A stretch of 64,000 nt of DNA from Pseudomonadales bacterium (GCA_022822865.1 JAJDYJ010000039.1:86103-150102), one strand, 5' to 3'. Numbered from the stretch's first letter, positions 41,616 to 50,419 are shown. Made by a program: numbers and translations. The notes: generated by a model from the sequence alone, not told the origin.

Positions 41616-42433
41616 AGCCGGCAACGCATCGCGGTCTCGCGCCAGGCTGGCGGCGTCTTGCCGGTGCGCTTGCCGTAGTTGTCTTTTTGAGCGGTTGCGA
41701 ACGGCCGACCCGCTTTGACGAGAATTTGTGCCCCGTGGGTCAGCCGCCCGCGGGAACCACGATCCTGTTGCTCGACACGTCCGACCCACTGGAGCCGGCA
41801 CACGAGGCGGAGTTGGGCAGATTGCTGCGCGAGATGAATCCGGAATTCCAGATACAGGAAGACTCCGATTTCTTCGTCGCACCGCTCGAGAAACTGGTGG
41901 TTTACGAGCTGAATGAGGACATCGGTGTGCTGGAGCCGTCGCTGGTCCTGTGCAACCCCGGCGTAAACCCCAATGCCTGGGAGTGGTGGCGGGGTCTGGT
42001 CCAGGGCCGCGCCTTCGCGCAGCGACGCTGGGAACAGTTCGATTATGAGATCAACTCGATGTTCGCCGTCGAGGAAAAGCCGGCGCAATCCAGCTCTCCC
42101 CTGATCGAGGCGCTGGGTGTGATCGTTCCGCGCCACGCGCCCAGCCAGCGATCATTCGGCGATACCGTCGAGCCTGTCCATCTGATCCTGTATTCGGATT
42201 TGTTGCAGCATTCGGCATCGCTTTCCCACTACGGTGCGTATCCGCCCGCACAGCAGGTTCTCGCCACGTCGTCCATGCGGCATCTGGGCACCGATCTGGC
42301 TGGCGTCGAAGTCAGCATTTTCCGGCTGGAGCGCGCCAGAGACGCGCGCTGGCAGACTCCGGAACACTATTATTGGTGGACCCGACTGGTGCAGGAGTTC
42401 GGTGGACAAGTGATTCGGCAGGAGTCCCTATAG
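41612..42433 (+). CDS. Lipoprotein with VWA-like domain
   Basis: The 273-residue protein starts at a TTG, with GGAGG 7 bases upstream, overlapping the previous stop by 4 bp. A lipobox, LSGC, follows a short hydrophobic segment, so it should be anchored in the outer or inner membrane facing the periplasm. The region ILLLDTSDPLEPAHEAEL looks like a degenerate MIDAS-type (D-x-S) start of a von Willebrand A-like domain, with LILYSDLLQHSASLS as the later acidic strand. The VWA call is tentative. The next gene's TTG directly follows its stop. It may be the periplasmic sensing or docking part of the four-gene complex. Confidence 0.65.
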   Translation: MKPATHRGLAPGWRRLAGALAVVVFLSGCERPTRFDENLCPVGQPPAGTTILLLDTSDPLEPAHEAELGRLLREMNPEFQIQEDSDFFVAPLEKLVVYELNEDIGVLEPSLVLCNPGVNPNAWEWWRGLVQGRAFAQRRWEQFDYEINSMFAVEEKPAQSSSPLIEALGVIVPRHAPSQRSFGDTVEPVHLILYSDLLQHSASLSHYGAYPPAQQVLATSSMRHLGTDLAGVEVSIFRLERARDARWQTPEHYYWWTRLVQEFGGQVIRQESL

Positions 42434-43897
42434 TTGAAAGCGAAGTGGTTGCTGATTGCCGCCTTCTTTGTCGGGGCTGCGCTCATAAGTTTTTTTCGCC
42501 TGTGGTCCGGAGGCCTTGACGGTGCCTATTTCGCCGCCATCGTCGCCATTGCAATCATCGTGGTCACCGCGGTGTTTTACCATCGGACGATGCGGTCCAC
42601 CGAAGATCGACAGATTGCCGGAGATAATCTTTACTATCTGGGACTGCTGTTCACGCTGGTTTCCCTGATTCTGGCGCTGTTGCAGCTTTTCGTGATCAGC
42701 CCGGAAGGTGCGATCGATGAGCGGGCCTACGAATTGATCGGTAATTTCGGCGTTGCGCTGATCTCTACCGTCTTCGGCATCCTCGCTAGAATCTTTTTCT
42801 ATGATGCTCTGGGCGACCAGGCACCATCGACCGAGGTTGGCGGATACACTAATCGTTCCACCAGTGCCGGGCGCCAGGAAGTCGCCGAATTCATGCCCGG
42901 CGACCCATCCGCGCAATTGGAGGCGAAACGGCTGCGCGACGATCTCATGGCATTGCGCCAGGCCCTGCGCGAAGGAAATGACGCCTATATGCATTTTGTG
43001 CGGATGTGTAACGAACAAAGCGAGAATGTCGTTGCCCACGTCCGGGAAATGATGCGGAATCACACGGATGATCTGGCAAGGGTCGCGACGAATCAACTGA
43101 GGGAAACCACATCCGGCATGACGGCCGCCACCAACACATTCCAATTGGAACTTGCCTCGCTTACAGGTCAGTTTGCGGAAATCGTCGGCGAATTCAATCA
43201 ACGGATGACGGCGGAAGCGAATCAGGGAATCGAGGCAACCAGCGGCGTCTGGCGGGAAGCCGCGGGTGCGATGCAGACGGAAGGCGCGCAGCGGATTGAG
43301 GCGTTGTACGGCGACATCAATGGTTTGCTTGCCGCCTCCGAGCAGACTTGGGCGCGAATGAAAAGTTTGAACCGGGCAGTCATCGAAGCGGCTGACGGCA
43401 TGCGGGCAAATGTGGAATCCGTGCAAGCCATGGTTGCCAACGCGGCGGACGCCGGAGCGGGTATGAAAAGCCTAGTGGAGAGCATGGGCAACGCTCGCGC
43501 GGAACTCGATTCGGTTGCCGGCGCGGCTTCCGGTTCGGCGGCGCGGGTCACCGACAGTATTCACCGGTTCGCCGAGATTCAGAACACATTGGCGAGCGAC
43601 CTCGAAGACGTTCGCGTCCGGGCCGTAACGGATTACAAGGAAGCTACCCGCAAGGTCAACCTTGCAATCAGCGAGCAACTGGATTCCGACACGGGCAAAT
43701 TGCGCGATTCCCTCGATCAGGCGGTGGACAGAATCGACACCCATAACCAGGCAAGCGCGGAAAACCTGTCCCAAGCGCGGGACCTGAGCCGTCAGATGAC
43801 CGCCGAGACTGCGCACTGGAAGAAGCTTTCCGAACAGACTCGCAAGTCCCTGGTCAGCGCCGTGGAACAACTCGTTCGCGTGGTCGGAAAAAATTAG
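42434..43897 (+). CDS. MotA/TolQ/ZorA-like channel protein with long cytoplasmic tail
   Basis: The 487-residue protein has four TM segments (about 4-22, 30-49, 66-88, 99-122) and then a long helical, coiled-coil tail (about 150-485). The third and fourth segments (LYYLGLLFTLVSLILALLQ and IGNFGVALISTVFGILARIF) have the G-L-x-x-T and F-G-x-A-L-x-S-T-x-x-G pattern of MotA/TolQ/ExbB proton channels. The long tail recalls ZorA of the Zorya anti-phage system. It starts at a TTG directly after the lipoprotein stop, with GGAG 9 bases upstream. Together with the MotB-like protein it would form an ion-driven motor. The ion-channel family assignment is by pattern and should be tested. Confidence 0.7.
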   Translation: MKAKWLLIAAFFVGAALISFFRLWSGGLDGAYFAAIVAIAIIVVTAVFYHRTMRSTEDRQIAGDNLYYLGLLFTLVSLILALLQLFVISPEGAIDERAYELIGNFGVALISTVFGILARIFFYDALGDQAPSTEVGGYTNRSTSAGRQEVAEFMPGDPSAQLEAKRLRDDLMALRQALREGNDAYMHFVRMCNEQSENVVAHVREMMRNHTDDLARVATNQLRETTSGMTAATNTFQLELASLTGQFAEIVGEFNQRMTAEANQGIEATSGVWREAAGAMQTEGAQRIEALYGDINGLLAASEQTWARMKSLNRAVIEAADGMRANVESVQAMVANAADAGAGMKSLVESMGNARAELDSVAGAASGSAARVTDSIHRFAEIQNTLASDLEDVRVRAVTDYKEATRKVNLAISEQLDSDTGKLRDSLDQAVDRIDTHNQASAENLSQARDLSRQMTAETAHWKKLSEQTRKSLVSAVEQLVRVVGKN

Positions 43898-43909
43898 GCG
43901 AAAGCGCCC

Positions 43910-44848
43910 ATGGTCAATGCGAGATCGTCGGAGTTCGCTCAATCGAAGTATCGCCAGGGGACGATACTCGGTCTTACGGTGGCGGAAATTTTCATTCTGC
44001 TGCTGTTCCTGTTAATGCTGGTGTTCCTGGTCCTGAGTCAGGAGCAGCGGGCCCGGGAGCGGGAACAGGCGCGGGACCTGGCGAGACTGACCGAGTTCAG
44101 GGACACTTGGGAAGAGCCTCTCGCCGGAATAGAAACGCCGGAGGAGATCGTCGCATTGCAGCGATTACGGGAGAACATTCGTGGCAATCAGGGAAATTCG
44201 ACCGAGGCGTTGCTGCATATGGTTGAGGAAGCCCGACAACAGCAAGCAGTGGCGGAGAGAGAGCGACAGGCGGTTGCGGAGGAAAACCGGCGCTTGCGGG
44301 AACAGGCCGCCGACCGGCAGGATGCCATCAATGAGCAGACTCGGCAATTTGAGCAACTGCGCGAGCAGAATCTACAACTTCAGCGACTGGCGGAAGAACA
44401 GCGAATTTTGCGGGAAAAAGGACAAAATCCGCCTTGCTGGTACGAAGTCGTGGACGACGGCAGGGGCGGTACGCGTGAAAAACCTTTGTACATTTTCGAT
44501 ATTGGCGTATTCGATCAGCACATGCTGGTGCGGCGACTGCGGGCGCCCGACGGCGGCGCATTCGACGATAGTGAGCTGACATATGTCGAGGAAGCGGAGA
44601 TGTTGCCGCTCCGGCACGTTCGGTTTGGCGAGCCGCTCACCGACGCGCAACTGGTCGAGGATTTGTATCCGCTGTTCGAAACCGCGGATCAAGCCGGGGT
44701 CCGCAGCTATTCCTGCATCTTTTTCGTGCGCGTCTGGGATCAGACCTCGCTGTTTGCGAAGGAGCGCTGGCAGCGAGCGCATGATCGGGTGCTGGAAGGT
44801 TTGTTCGGAACCTACCCTGTGCGGGACGAGCCATGGAATCAGCCTTGA
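43910..44848 (+). CDS. MotB/ExbD/ZorB-like single-pass protein with unknown C-terminal domain
   Basis: The 312-residue protein has a short cytoplasmic N-terminus, one TM segment (about 17-42) containing Glu26 (LTVAEIFILLLF), a coiled coil of about 60-170, and a C-terminal globular region starting at PPCWYEVVDDGRGG. In MotB, ExbD and ZorB an Asp at the equivalent TM position carries protons; here it is Glu. The C-terminal domain is not the OmpA-type peptidoglycan binder as far as I can see. I do not recognise it. It is 12 bases after the MotA-like gene, and the pair fits a 5:2-type motor unit. It is the last gene of the operon. Confidence 0.7.
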   Translation: MVNARSSEFAQSKYRQGTILGLTVAEIFILLLFLLMLVFLVLSQEQRAREREQARDLARLTEFRDTWEEPLAGIETPEEIVALQRLRENIRGNQGNSTEALLHMVEEARQQQAVAERERQAVAEENRRLREQAADRQDAINEQTRQFEQLREQNLQLQRLAEEQRILREKGQNPPCWYEVVDDGRGGTREKPLYIFDIGVFDQHMLVRRLRAPDGGAFDDSELTYVEEAEMLPLRHVRFGEPLTDAQLVEDLYPLFETADQAGVRSYSCIFFVRVWDQTSLFAKERWQRAHDRVLEGLFGTYPVRDEPWNQP

Positions 44849-44985
44849 ACAAGGCGATAGCGGTTCGCTGGAGTTTCGCCGGTCGCGCTGTCAAGCGGTC
44901 TCTTCGCGAACTGCGCAGGGCAAGCCGCCGGCGCGCCATGCGCGTCGGGATGCGAAAGATCCTTGCGGCAATCGGCATTTCCGTC

Positions 44986-45271
44986 AAATCTGAAAGAGGC
45001 GGTTGAATTTTATGGCACAGCCGCCGTTGCGCCGGTCGAGATAGGTGTCGAGCGGTGCCGCCAAGCAGAACCGAACCAGAAAAGTGGGGGTGGCAATGCG
45101 CATGACGCAGATCGAGCGTGTAATCTACAATAGTGGATGTTTGCTTCACATTGGGAACTTGGCGGTCGGCTGGCTGAACAGGTCGTGCGCGAAATGGGCG
45201 TGTTCGGACTGGACCGACACCCTCGATTTCCTGCCCTGGCAGCACATGATGATCGTCGCCAAAGTCGAATG
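44986..45271. pseudogene. Collapsed duplicate of the DUF5916/methyltransferase region
   Basis: This stretch is a patchwork of pieces of 46476-49637 in the same order and orientation, with large internal deletions. 44986-45030 matches the DUF5916 3' end (46476-46520). 45023-45053 matches 48304-48334 exactly over 31 bases. The part near 45060 matches 48691-48720, 45088-45160 matches about 48846-48921, and about 45184-45271 matches the methyltransferase 3' end at about 49543-49637. The methyltransferase remnant keeps its TGA, which overlaps the nitrilase start. The gap 44849-45268 holds nothing else that I can identify; a 57-codon frame at 44833-45006 is not supported. Confidence 0.8.
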
Positions 45272-46402
45272 AAACCGCTCGCAACGCTCTCCCGTTTAGC
45301 CATTGCCGCCGTTCTTGGTTCGGTTCTGGTCGGCTGCGCCGAAGACGAGACCCGGCAATGGTCGCGGCTCGTCGATACCCGCGGCGGATACGAAACCAAG
45401 CCGCTGGAAAAAGACGTGGTCGTGGTGAAGGTGGTCCAGAATCTCGTCCGCAATATGGAGGATTTCGCCGATCCGCAAGCGGGCCTGGCTGAAAATCTGC
45501 AGCGGATGGAACATTGGATCGAAGTCGCCTGCTCCGAAGGCGGCAAGCCGGATTTCATCCTTTTCAACGAATTTCCGCTAACCGGCTACTCCCGCGCGCC
45601 ACGCGACGAAAAGCTTGACTACACGATCCGCATTCCGGGGTCGGAAACCGATCGGCTCGGCGAACTCGCGCGGTCGTGCGACAGCTATATCATCTTCGGC
45701 AGCTACGCCCGCGACGACGAATGGCCGGGACATATTCTAAGCATCAATACGGTCATAGACCGCCAGGGCGAAATCGCCGCCGAATTCTGGAAGTCGAGGA
45801 ACATCAAGCGATTCGGCGCAGAACCCGGCGATATTCCGACGACAACCGTGGAGAATGTCTACGACCGCTACCTGGACCGTTATGGCGAAGAGCAACTGAT
45901 ACCGGTGCTGCGAACCGAATTCGGCAATATCGCGGTAAGCACGGTGCAATTGGACCCGTTCGTTTTCGCCGCCTTCGCCATGCGCGGCGTCGAAATCATG
46001 TTTCGCACGGCGACGCTATTTTCGGAAACCGACGTCAAGGCCATAGCCCGCTACAACAACATGTATTCCGCCATGTGCAATATTGTTTTTCCGGACGACA
46101 GCCCGGCGGCTTCGCTAGGCGGCAATTCGCTGATCGTCGGCCCGGATGGAACGGTGCTGGCGCAGGCCACAGGTAACTTCGAGGCCGTAATCGAAGCCGA
46201 AATTCCCATCGCCGAGTTTCGCGCCGGGCGCGGCATTCACCGTTATCCGCTGGAAATGCTGCAGCCGGTTTTCTCGCAGTATCGCGGCGAAATTCCCCTC
46301 AATCATCTCGACCTGCCGCCGGAGCAGTTGCCGCAGACGCGTTTGGATATGACGGCGCTGCTCGACCGCGCAAGCCGCTGGCTAAACCGGACTGGAATCT
46401 GA
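45269..46402 (+). CDS. Nitrilase-family lipoprotein lacking the catalytic Cys
   Basis: The 377-residue protein has a lipobox (SVLVGC, Cys23) and a carbon-nitrogen hydrolase fold. Glu101 (FNEFPLTGY) and Lys175 (WKSRN) match two catalytic residues. Where the nucleophile Cys should be (IAVSTVQLDPFVFAAFAMRG, about 221-240), aligning on the G that follows the helix puts Ser224 there, and no Cys is present. It may have lost hydrolase activity or use another residue. The ATG at 45269 overlaps the stop of the methyltransferase remnant, so an earlier intact copy of that gene probably preceded it. It would face the periplasm or lie at the outer membrane. Substrate unknown. Confidence 0.75.
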   Translation: MKPLATLSRLAIAAVLGSVLVGCAEDETRQWSRLVDTRGGYETKPLEKDVVVVKVVQNLVRNMEDFADPQAGLAENLQRMEHWIEVACSEGGKPDFILFNEFPLTGYSRAPRDEKLDYTIRIPGSETDRLGELARSCDSYIIFGSYARDDEWPGHILSINTVIDRQGEIAAEFWKSRNIKRFGAEPGDIPTTTVENVYDRYLDRYGEEQLIPVLRTEFGNIAVSTVQLDPFVFAAFAMRGVEIMFRTATLFSETDVKAIARYNNMYSAMCNIVFPDDSPAASLGGNSLIVGPDGTVLAQATGNFEAVIEAEIPIAEFRAGRGIHRYPLEMLQPVFSQYRGEIPLNHLDLPPEQLPQTRLDMTALLDRASRWLNRTGI

Positions 46403-46473
46403 TTCACGGTGCCGTACACGAGGGGGTTGGCGGCAACATGCGTCGCTGAAACCACCCGGAATCGTCTGCAAAC

Positions 46474-48756
46474 CTAAATCTGAAACAGGCGGTTGAATTT
46501 TATGGCCCAGCCGCGGTTGCGGAGTTCGAAGGATCGTGGGTCGCCGAAGGGGCTGGTGTCGCGGTCGTCGCTGTAGACGAGGAAGAGTTCGCTGCCCGGG
46601 GCCCATTCCCAGCGGAAGCGGAAGTTGGTGCTGAACGAGCTTGCGTTGGAGTCGTATTGCACGAGGCCGCTGAAATACATGCGCGGCGAGAAGGTGTAGG
46701 TGAGCCGGACCCTGCCGAGTTCGGTGCGGAAATCGCCCTCCGGCAGTTTCACCTGGTTGATCAGATAACCGGGTTCGACGGATAGCTGGGGCGAGATTTC
46801 AATCCGGCCGAAGTCGTAACCGAAAGCCGTATTCTCGCCGCTCCAGAAATCGCCGAGGCGGATGGAAAAGCGGCCGCTGAAACGACGCTGCGCGCCGAGC
46901 CGGTAGAACACTTCGTAGTTGGTGAAGTCGTAGCTGCCGGGTTGCAAGGTCACGTTGCGGGAGATGGCGAACGGCCGCGTCAGCATCTCGAAATCGTCGC
47001 TGATCGAAACCTGGAACTGGTCGCTGTTTTCGAACTCGGTGTTGAAGATCAACTGGTGCTGGCGCGTTTCCAGTTCATCGAGGTCCGCCGACCGGTATGA
47101 CTGGGTCAGCGCCTGGAAGTTGAAGCGGCGAATCCAGTCGATCGAGGCCGGCCGCGGACTGAAGCGGGCGGAACCTTGCATCTGCTTGAAATTGTTTCGC
47201 CGCTTGAAGCCGATTTCGGGATTGAAGTTCTTCTCGACGACGAGATAGCCCGCGGTCAGTCCGTAGCGGTCGCCGTTATAGTCGAAGTTGCCCATGTAGC
47301 TCTGGTCCTGGTCGGTCAGGCCGGGGCTTTCGGTTTTGGCGAAGTAGGTGTCGATGGAATAGTCGTCGAGGAAATCGAAGGAACCGTCGATGCCGTAGAG
47401 TTGATTCGAGCCGTCGCCGGCCAGGGAGTTCGAGCGGTCGGTGAGCATCATGCCGACGGTGCTGCGGCCGAACACGTCCTGCTTCAGGCGCAAGACCGAA
47501 AAGCTGGTCGACTCGATGCCGGGCAGGTCGCTGCCGTCGGTGTTGATGTTGAGCGCGCCGACGTCGACGTCGCCGATTTTTCCGGTCAGGCGCGCGCCCG
47601 CGTCGATGGGAACGACCTGACCCTGTTCGAGCCCGATGCGGCGGCTGAAAAACATCGTCGGAATGTCGAGGTTGCGCGGCTGGACGAAATCGAAATTTCC
47701 CCGGCCTTCGAGAAAGAAATCGCGCTTTTCCGGGAAGAACAGGTTGAAGCGCGTCAGGTTGACCTGGCGTTCGTCGACTTCGACCTGGGCGAAATCGGTG
47801 TTGTAGGTGAAATCGGCGGTGAGATTGTTGGTGATGCCGAATTTCACATCGACGCCGTATTGCTGTTCGGCCTCGTTGTCGACGGGTGGCATGGCCCGCC
47901 GGTTCGTCGTCAGCGTACCGAGTCCGTAAGGCTTGATTTCAAGGTTGAAATTGCGCGGCGGCACCTGGAGTTCTTCCAGATTGCCCGCCTCGGAGATACG
48001 CCACATGCCCGCGACCAGGCTGTTGCCCAAGGCGGCCGAAATCGGCAACTCGGTCAGGTACGAGGCTTCGTTAAGCCGGCGGATGATTCTGCGGAACTGG
48101 ATCCCCCAGAGTTGCTCCTCGCCCGGTTCGTAACGCAGCGAGCGGAAGGGAATTTCCATTTCCACGGTCCAGCCGCCGTCGAAACGGCCGACGCGGGAGT
48201 CCCAGACGATATTCCAGTCGAAATTGACGCCGCGGCCGCGGTCGCCTTCGTTGGAGATGGCGAAATCGGAAAATCCGCCTATGGGCGAGACCAGGAAAGC
48301 GACGCCGTTGCGCCGGTCGAGATAGGTGTCGAGCATCACCGAAAACGAATCGTTGGTGCGAAGCTGGCTCGTGTCGCGTCGCATTTCGTTGGCGACCCAG
48401 TCGACTTCGGGCACCGATTCGTAGTTTTTCGCGGTGACGTACAGATTGTCGTCGTCGTAAAAGACCCAGACCTCGGTGGGTTCGCTCGCCGGCGCGCCTT
48501 CGTCGGGAATCTGCTGGATGAAATCCGATATCGGCTCGATATCGCGATAGACAGCCTCGTCCAGGTTGCCGTCGATCTCGATCGGTTCGGTGACGCGTAC
48601 GGCGCGAATCGAAATTCGGCCCTCGGCGTTCCGGCTGATGACGACTTCCTGGGCGTCCGCGGGCGAAGGGACTGCCGCGAGCAGCGCCGCCAGGCCGCCG
48701 AGCCGAACCAGAAAAGCAAGCCGACAGTGCCTGTTTACAACCGGGGAACTGAGCAT
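46474..48756 (-). CDS. DUF5916 outer-membrane protein with CBM9-like N-terminal domain
   Basis: The 760-residue product has a signal peptide (about residues 14-36) and an N-terminal CBM9-like beta sandwich (VTEPIEIDGNLDEAVYRDIE, then WVFYDDDNLYVTAKNYES). The C-terminal two thirds form a porin-like barrel, with short repeated amphipathic strands ending RGWAIKFNRLFQI. DUF5916 proteins of this type occur in many proteobacteria and bacteroidetes; their substrate is unknown and sugar binding has been supposed. The start is ATG 48756, at the signal peptide. The gene is divergent from the methyltransferase at 48923. Pieces of it recur, decayed, at 44986-45271. Confidence 0.85.
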   Translation of the reverse strand: MLSSPVVNRHCRLAFLVRLGGLAALLAAVPSPADAQEVVISRNAEGRISIRAVRVTEPIEIDGNLDEAVYRDIEPISDFIQQIPDEGAPASEPTEVWVFYDDDNLYVTAKNYESVPEVDWVANEMRRDTSQLRTNDSFSVMLDTYLDRRNGVAFLVSPIGGFSDFAISNEGDRGRGVNFDWNIVWDSRVGRFDGGWTVEMEIPFRSLRYEPGEEQLWGIQFRRIIRRLNEASYLTELPISAALGNSLVAGMWRISEAGNLEELQVPPRNFNLEIKPYGLGTLTTNRRAMPPVDNEAEQQYGVDVKFGITNNLTADFTYNTDFAQVEVDERQVNLTRFNLFFPEKRDFFLEGRGNFDFVQPRNLDIPTMFFSRRIGLEQGQVVPIDAGARLTGKIGDVDVGALNINTDGSDLPGIESTSFSVLRLKQDVFGRSTVGMMLTDRSNSLAGDGSNQLYGIDGSFDFLDDYSIDTYFAKTESPGLTDQDQSYMGNFDYNGDRYGLTAGYLVVEKNFNPEIGFKRRNNFKQMQGSARFSPRPASIDWIRRFNFQALTQSYRSADLDELETRQHQLIFNTEFENSDQFQVSISDDFEMLTRPFAISRNVTLQPGSYDFTNYEVFYRLGAQRRFSGRFSIRLGDFWSGENTAFGYDFGRIEISPQLSVEPGYLINQVKLPEGDFRTELGRVRLTYTFSPRMYFSGLVQYDSNASSFSTNFRFRWEWAPGSELFLVYSDDRDTSPFGDPRSFELRNRGWAIKFNRLFQI

Positions 48757-48922
48757 CGGGCAGATTCTAGTCGAGTCCCGGCGCAAGCGCGAGAACGAGT
48801 TTCCTCCATTGAAACCCTGGTCGAGCAACTTCCGCCGGAAAAACGGGGGCCGGTAGTGCGCATGGCGCAGCCCGGGCGCCTGATCTACAATCCCGATATT
48901 CCACTTCGCATTGGTGAACTCG

Positions 48923-49636
48923 ATGAAATTCGTGTTGCGGTTGCTGGTTCTGCCCGTATTTCTGCTCGCTGCCGCCGTCCAGGCCGCGGAGCACCCGGGC
49001 TACGTGGTCGATCCGGAGCGGCGCACGACCGGCATCGGCAAGTTCTATATGGGCCGGGAGATTTCCTTCGTCATGGGGCACCTCGCGGCGGACTGGCTGA
49101 ACAGGCCGGGCCGCATCCAGGAGGAAATGCCCGACGAGGTGGTGAGGAACATGAACCTGGCGCCCGATGAAGTGGTCGCCGACATCGGCGCCGGCTCGGG
49201 GTATTTTTCCTTTCGCATCGCGGAGAAAGTGCCTGACGGCGAAGTGCTCGCGGTGGACATCCAGCAGGAAATGCTCGACCTGATCGAGCAACAGAAGGTC
49301 GAAGGCCGGGGCAAAAACATCCGCACGATCCTCGGCGCCATCGACGACCCGCGGTTGCCGGAAAATTCAGTGGACGCCGCCATCATGGTCGACGCCTACC
49401 ACGAGTTCTCACACCCGTTCGAGATGATCGACGGAATCTATCGGGCATTGAAACCCGGCGGGCGCATTTTCCTGCTCGAGTATCGCGGCGAAGACCCGTC
49501 GGTGCCGATTCGTCCATTGCACAAGATGACCGAAGAACAGGCCGTGCGCGAAATGAGCGTATTCGGGCTGGAATGGACCGACACCCTCGACTTCCTGCCC
49601 TGGCAGCACATGATGATTTTCACCAAGCCCCAGTAA
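48923..49636 (+). CDS. Class I methyltransferase-fold protein with signal peptide
   Basis: The 237-residue protein has a signal peptide (MKFVLRLLVLPVFLLAAAVQ) and a standard SAM-dependent methyltransferase fold: VVADIGAGSGYFSFRIAEKV (motif I), VLAVDIQQEML (motif II), VDAAIMVDAYHEF and LKPGGRIFLLEYRGED. Export of a SAM-dependent enzyme is odd because SAM is not expected in the periplasm. The family is nonetheless found in gammaproteobacteria with this leader. It may bind another ligand or be membrane-bound. GGTGA lies before the ATG at 48923. Its 3' end survives in the duplicate at 45184-45271. Confidence 0.8.
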   Translation: MKFVLRLLVLPVFLLAAAVQAAEHPGYVVDPERRTTGIGKFYMGREISFVMGHLAADWLNRPGRIQEEMPDEVVRNMNLAPDEVVADIGAGSGYFSFRIAEKVPDGEVLAVDIQQEMLDLIEQQKVEGRGKNIRTILGAIDDPRLPENSVDAAIMVDAYHEFSHPFEMIDGIYRALKPGGRIFLLEYRGEDPSVPIRPLHKMTEEQAVREMSVFGLEWTDTLDFLPWQHMMIFTKPQ

Positions 49637-49666
49637 GCAAGTCAGTCGGTCGGGCCGGCCACGGTT

Positions 49667-50419
49667 TCATAGCAATTTCTGCAGATTGCCGTAGCCGCTG
49701 CGGCTGATCGGCAATTCGCGCTTGTCGGTCAGGATCGCAATGCGGCTGTCCTTGCTTTCCGATTCGATGCGGGCGAGGTAGTTGATGTTGAGCAGGTACG
49801 ACCGGTGGATGCGGCAGAACTGGCGCGGGTCGAGCTTCTTCTGCAGGCGGCTGAGCCGGTCCAGCTTGATGTGGGTATCCTCGGCGGTGTGAATCGCTAC
49901 GTAGTCGTCCGCCGCCTCAATGTACATGACGGCGTCCACGGGCAGCACATGCACTTCGCTGCCGTCGCGCACGAGGATGCGGCGCAGCAATTCCCGTTCG
50001 CGCACCGGGTCCGCGAGCAGGCTTTCGAGCCGCGGCGGCTCTTCCATGCCGACCCGCGCGACGACTTTCTCGACCGCCTGGGCGAGCCGCTTCGGGTCGA
50101 CCGGCTTCAGCAGATAGTCGATCGCGTTCGCTTCGAACGCCTGCACCGCGTATTGGTCGTAGGCGGTGACGAAAATCACGAAGGGAATCTGTTCCTGCAC
50201 GAGTTCGAGCACGTCGAAACCGTCGAGCTTCGGCATCTGCACGTCGAGAAACAGCAGTTGCGGATGTTGCTCATTGATCGCCTTGACGGCCTGCAGACCG
50301 TTCTCGCACAGGCCGATCACCTCCACTTCCGGATGCCGGGCCAGAGCGTTCTGCAACGCTTGCCGCGCATGGGGCTCGTCGTCGACGATCAGGCAACGTA
50401 TGGGATCGCGTTTCGCCAT
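49667..50419 (-). CDS. LytTR-type response regulator
   Basis: The 250-residue regulator has a receiver domain (RCLIVDDEPHARQALQNALA, phospho-acceptor Asp in LLFLDVQMPKLDG, conserved VTAYDQYAVQAF and YLLKPVD) and a C-terminal LytTR DNA-binding domain (ILVRDGSEVHVLPVDAVMYI, HRSYLLNINYLARIES). LytTR proteins bind direct repeats upstream of envelope or virulence genes. The start is ATG 50419; the frame continues far upstream through the kinase gene but that part is not coding. Five bases separate it from the histidine kinase gene, so they form a two-component system with the LiaF-like gene. Confidence 0.9.
   Translation of the reverse strand: MAKRDPIRCLIVDDEPHARQALQNALARHPEVEVIGLCENGLQAVKAINEQHPQLLFLDVQMPKLDGFDVLELVQEQIPFVIFVTAYDQYAVQAFEANAIDYLLKPVDPKRLAQAVEKVVARVGMEEPPRLESLLADPVRERELLRRILVRDGSEVHVLPVDAVMYIEAADDYVAIHTAEDTHIKLDRLSRLQKKLDPRQFCRIHRSYLLNINYLARIESESKDSRIAILTDKRELPISRSGYGNLQKLL

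Noticed and set aside
44833..45006. 57-codon basic frame after the MotB-like gene
   Set aside because: Its end lies in the collapsed duplicate, it has no good ribosome binding site of its own, and its composition is merely Arg-rich.
47176..49170. Very long open frame antisense to the DUF5916 gene
   Set aside because: It is opposite a clear signal-peptide plus CBM9/barrel protein and shows no domain, so it is a GC-rich shadow frame.
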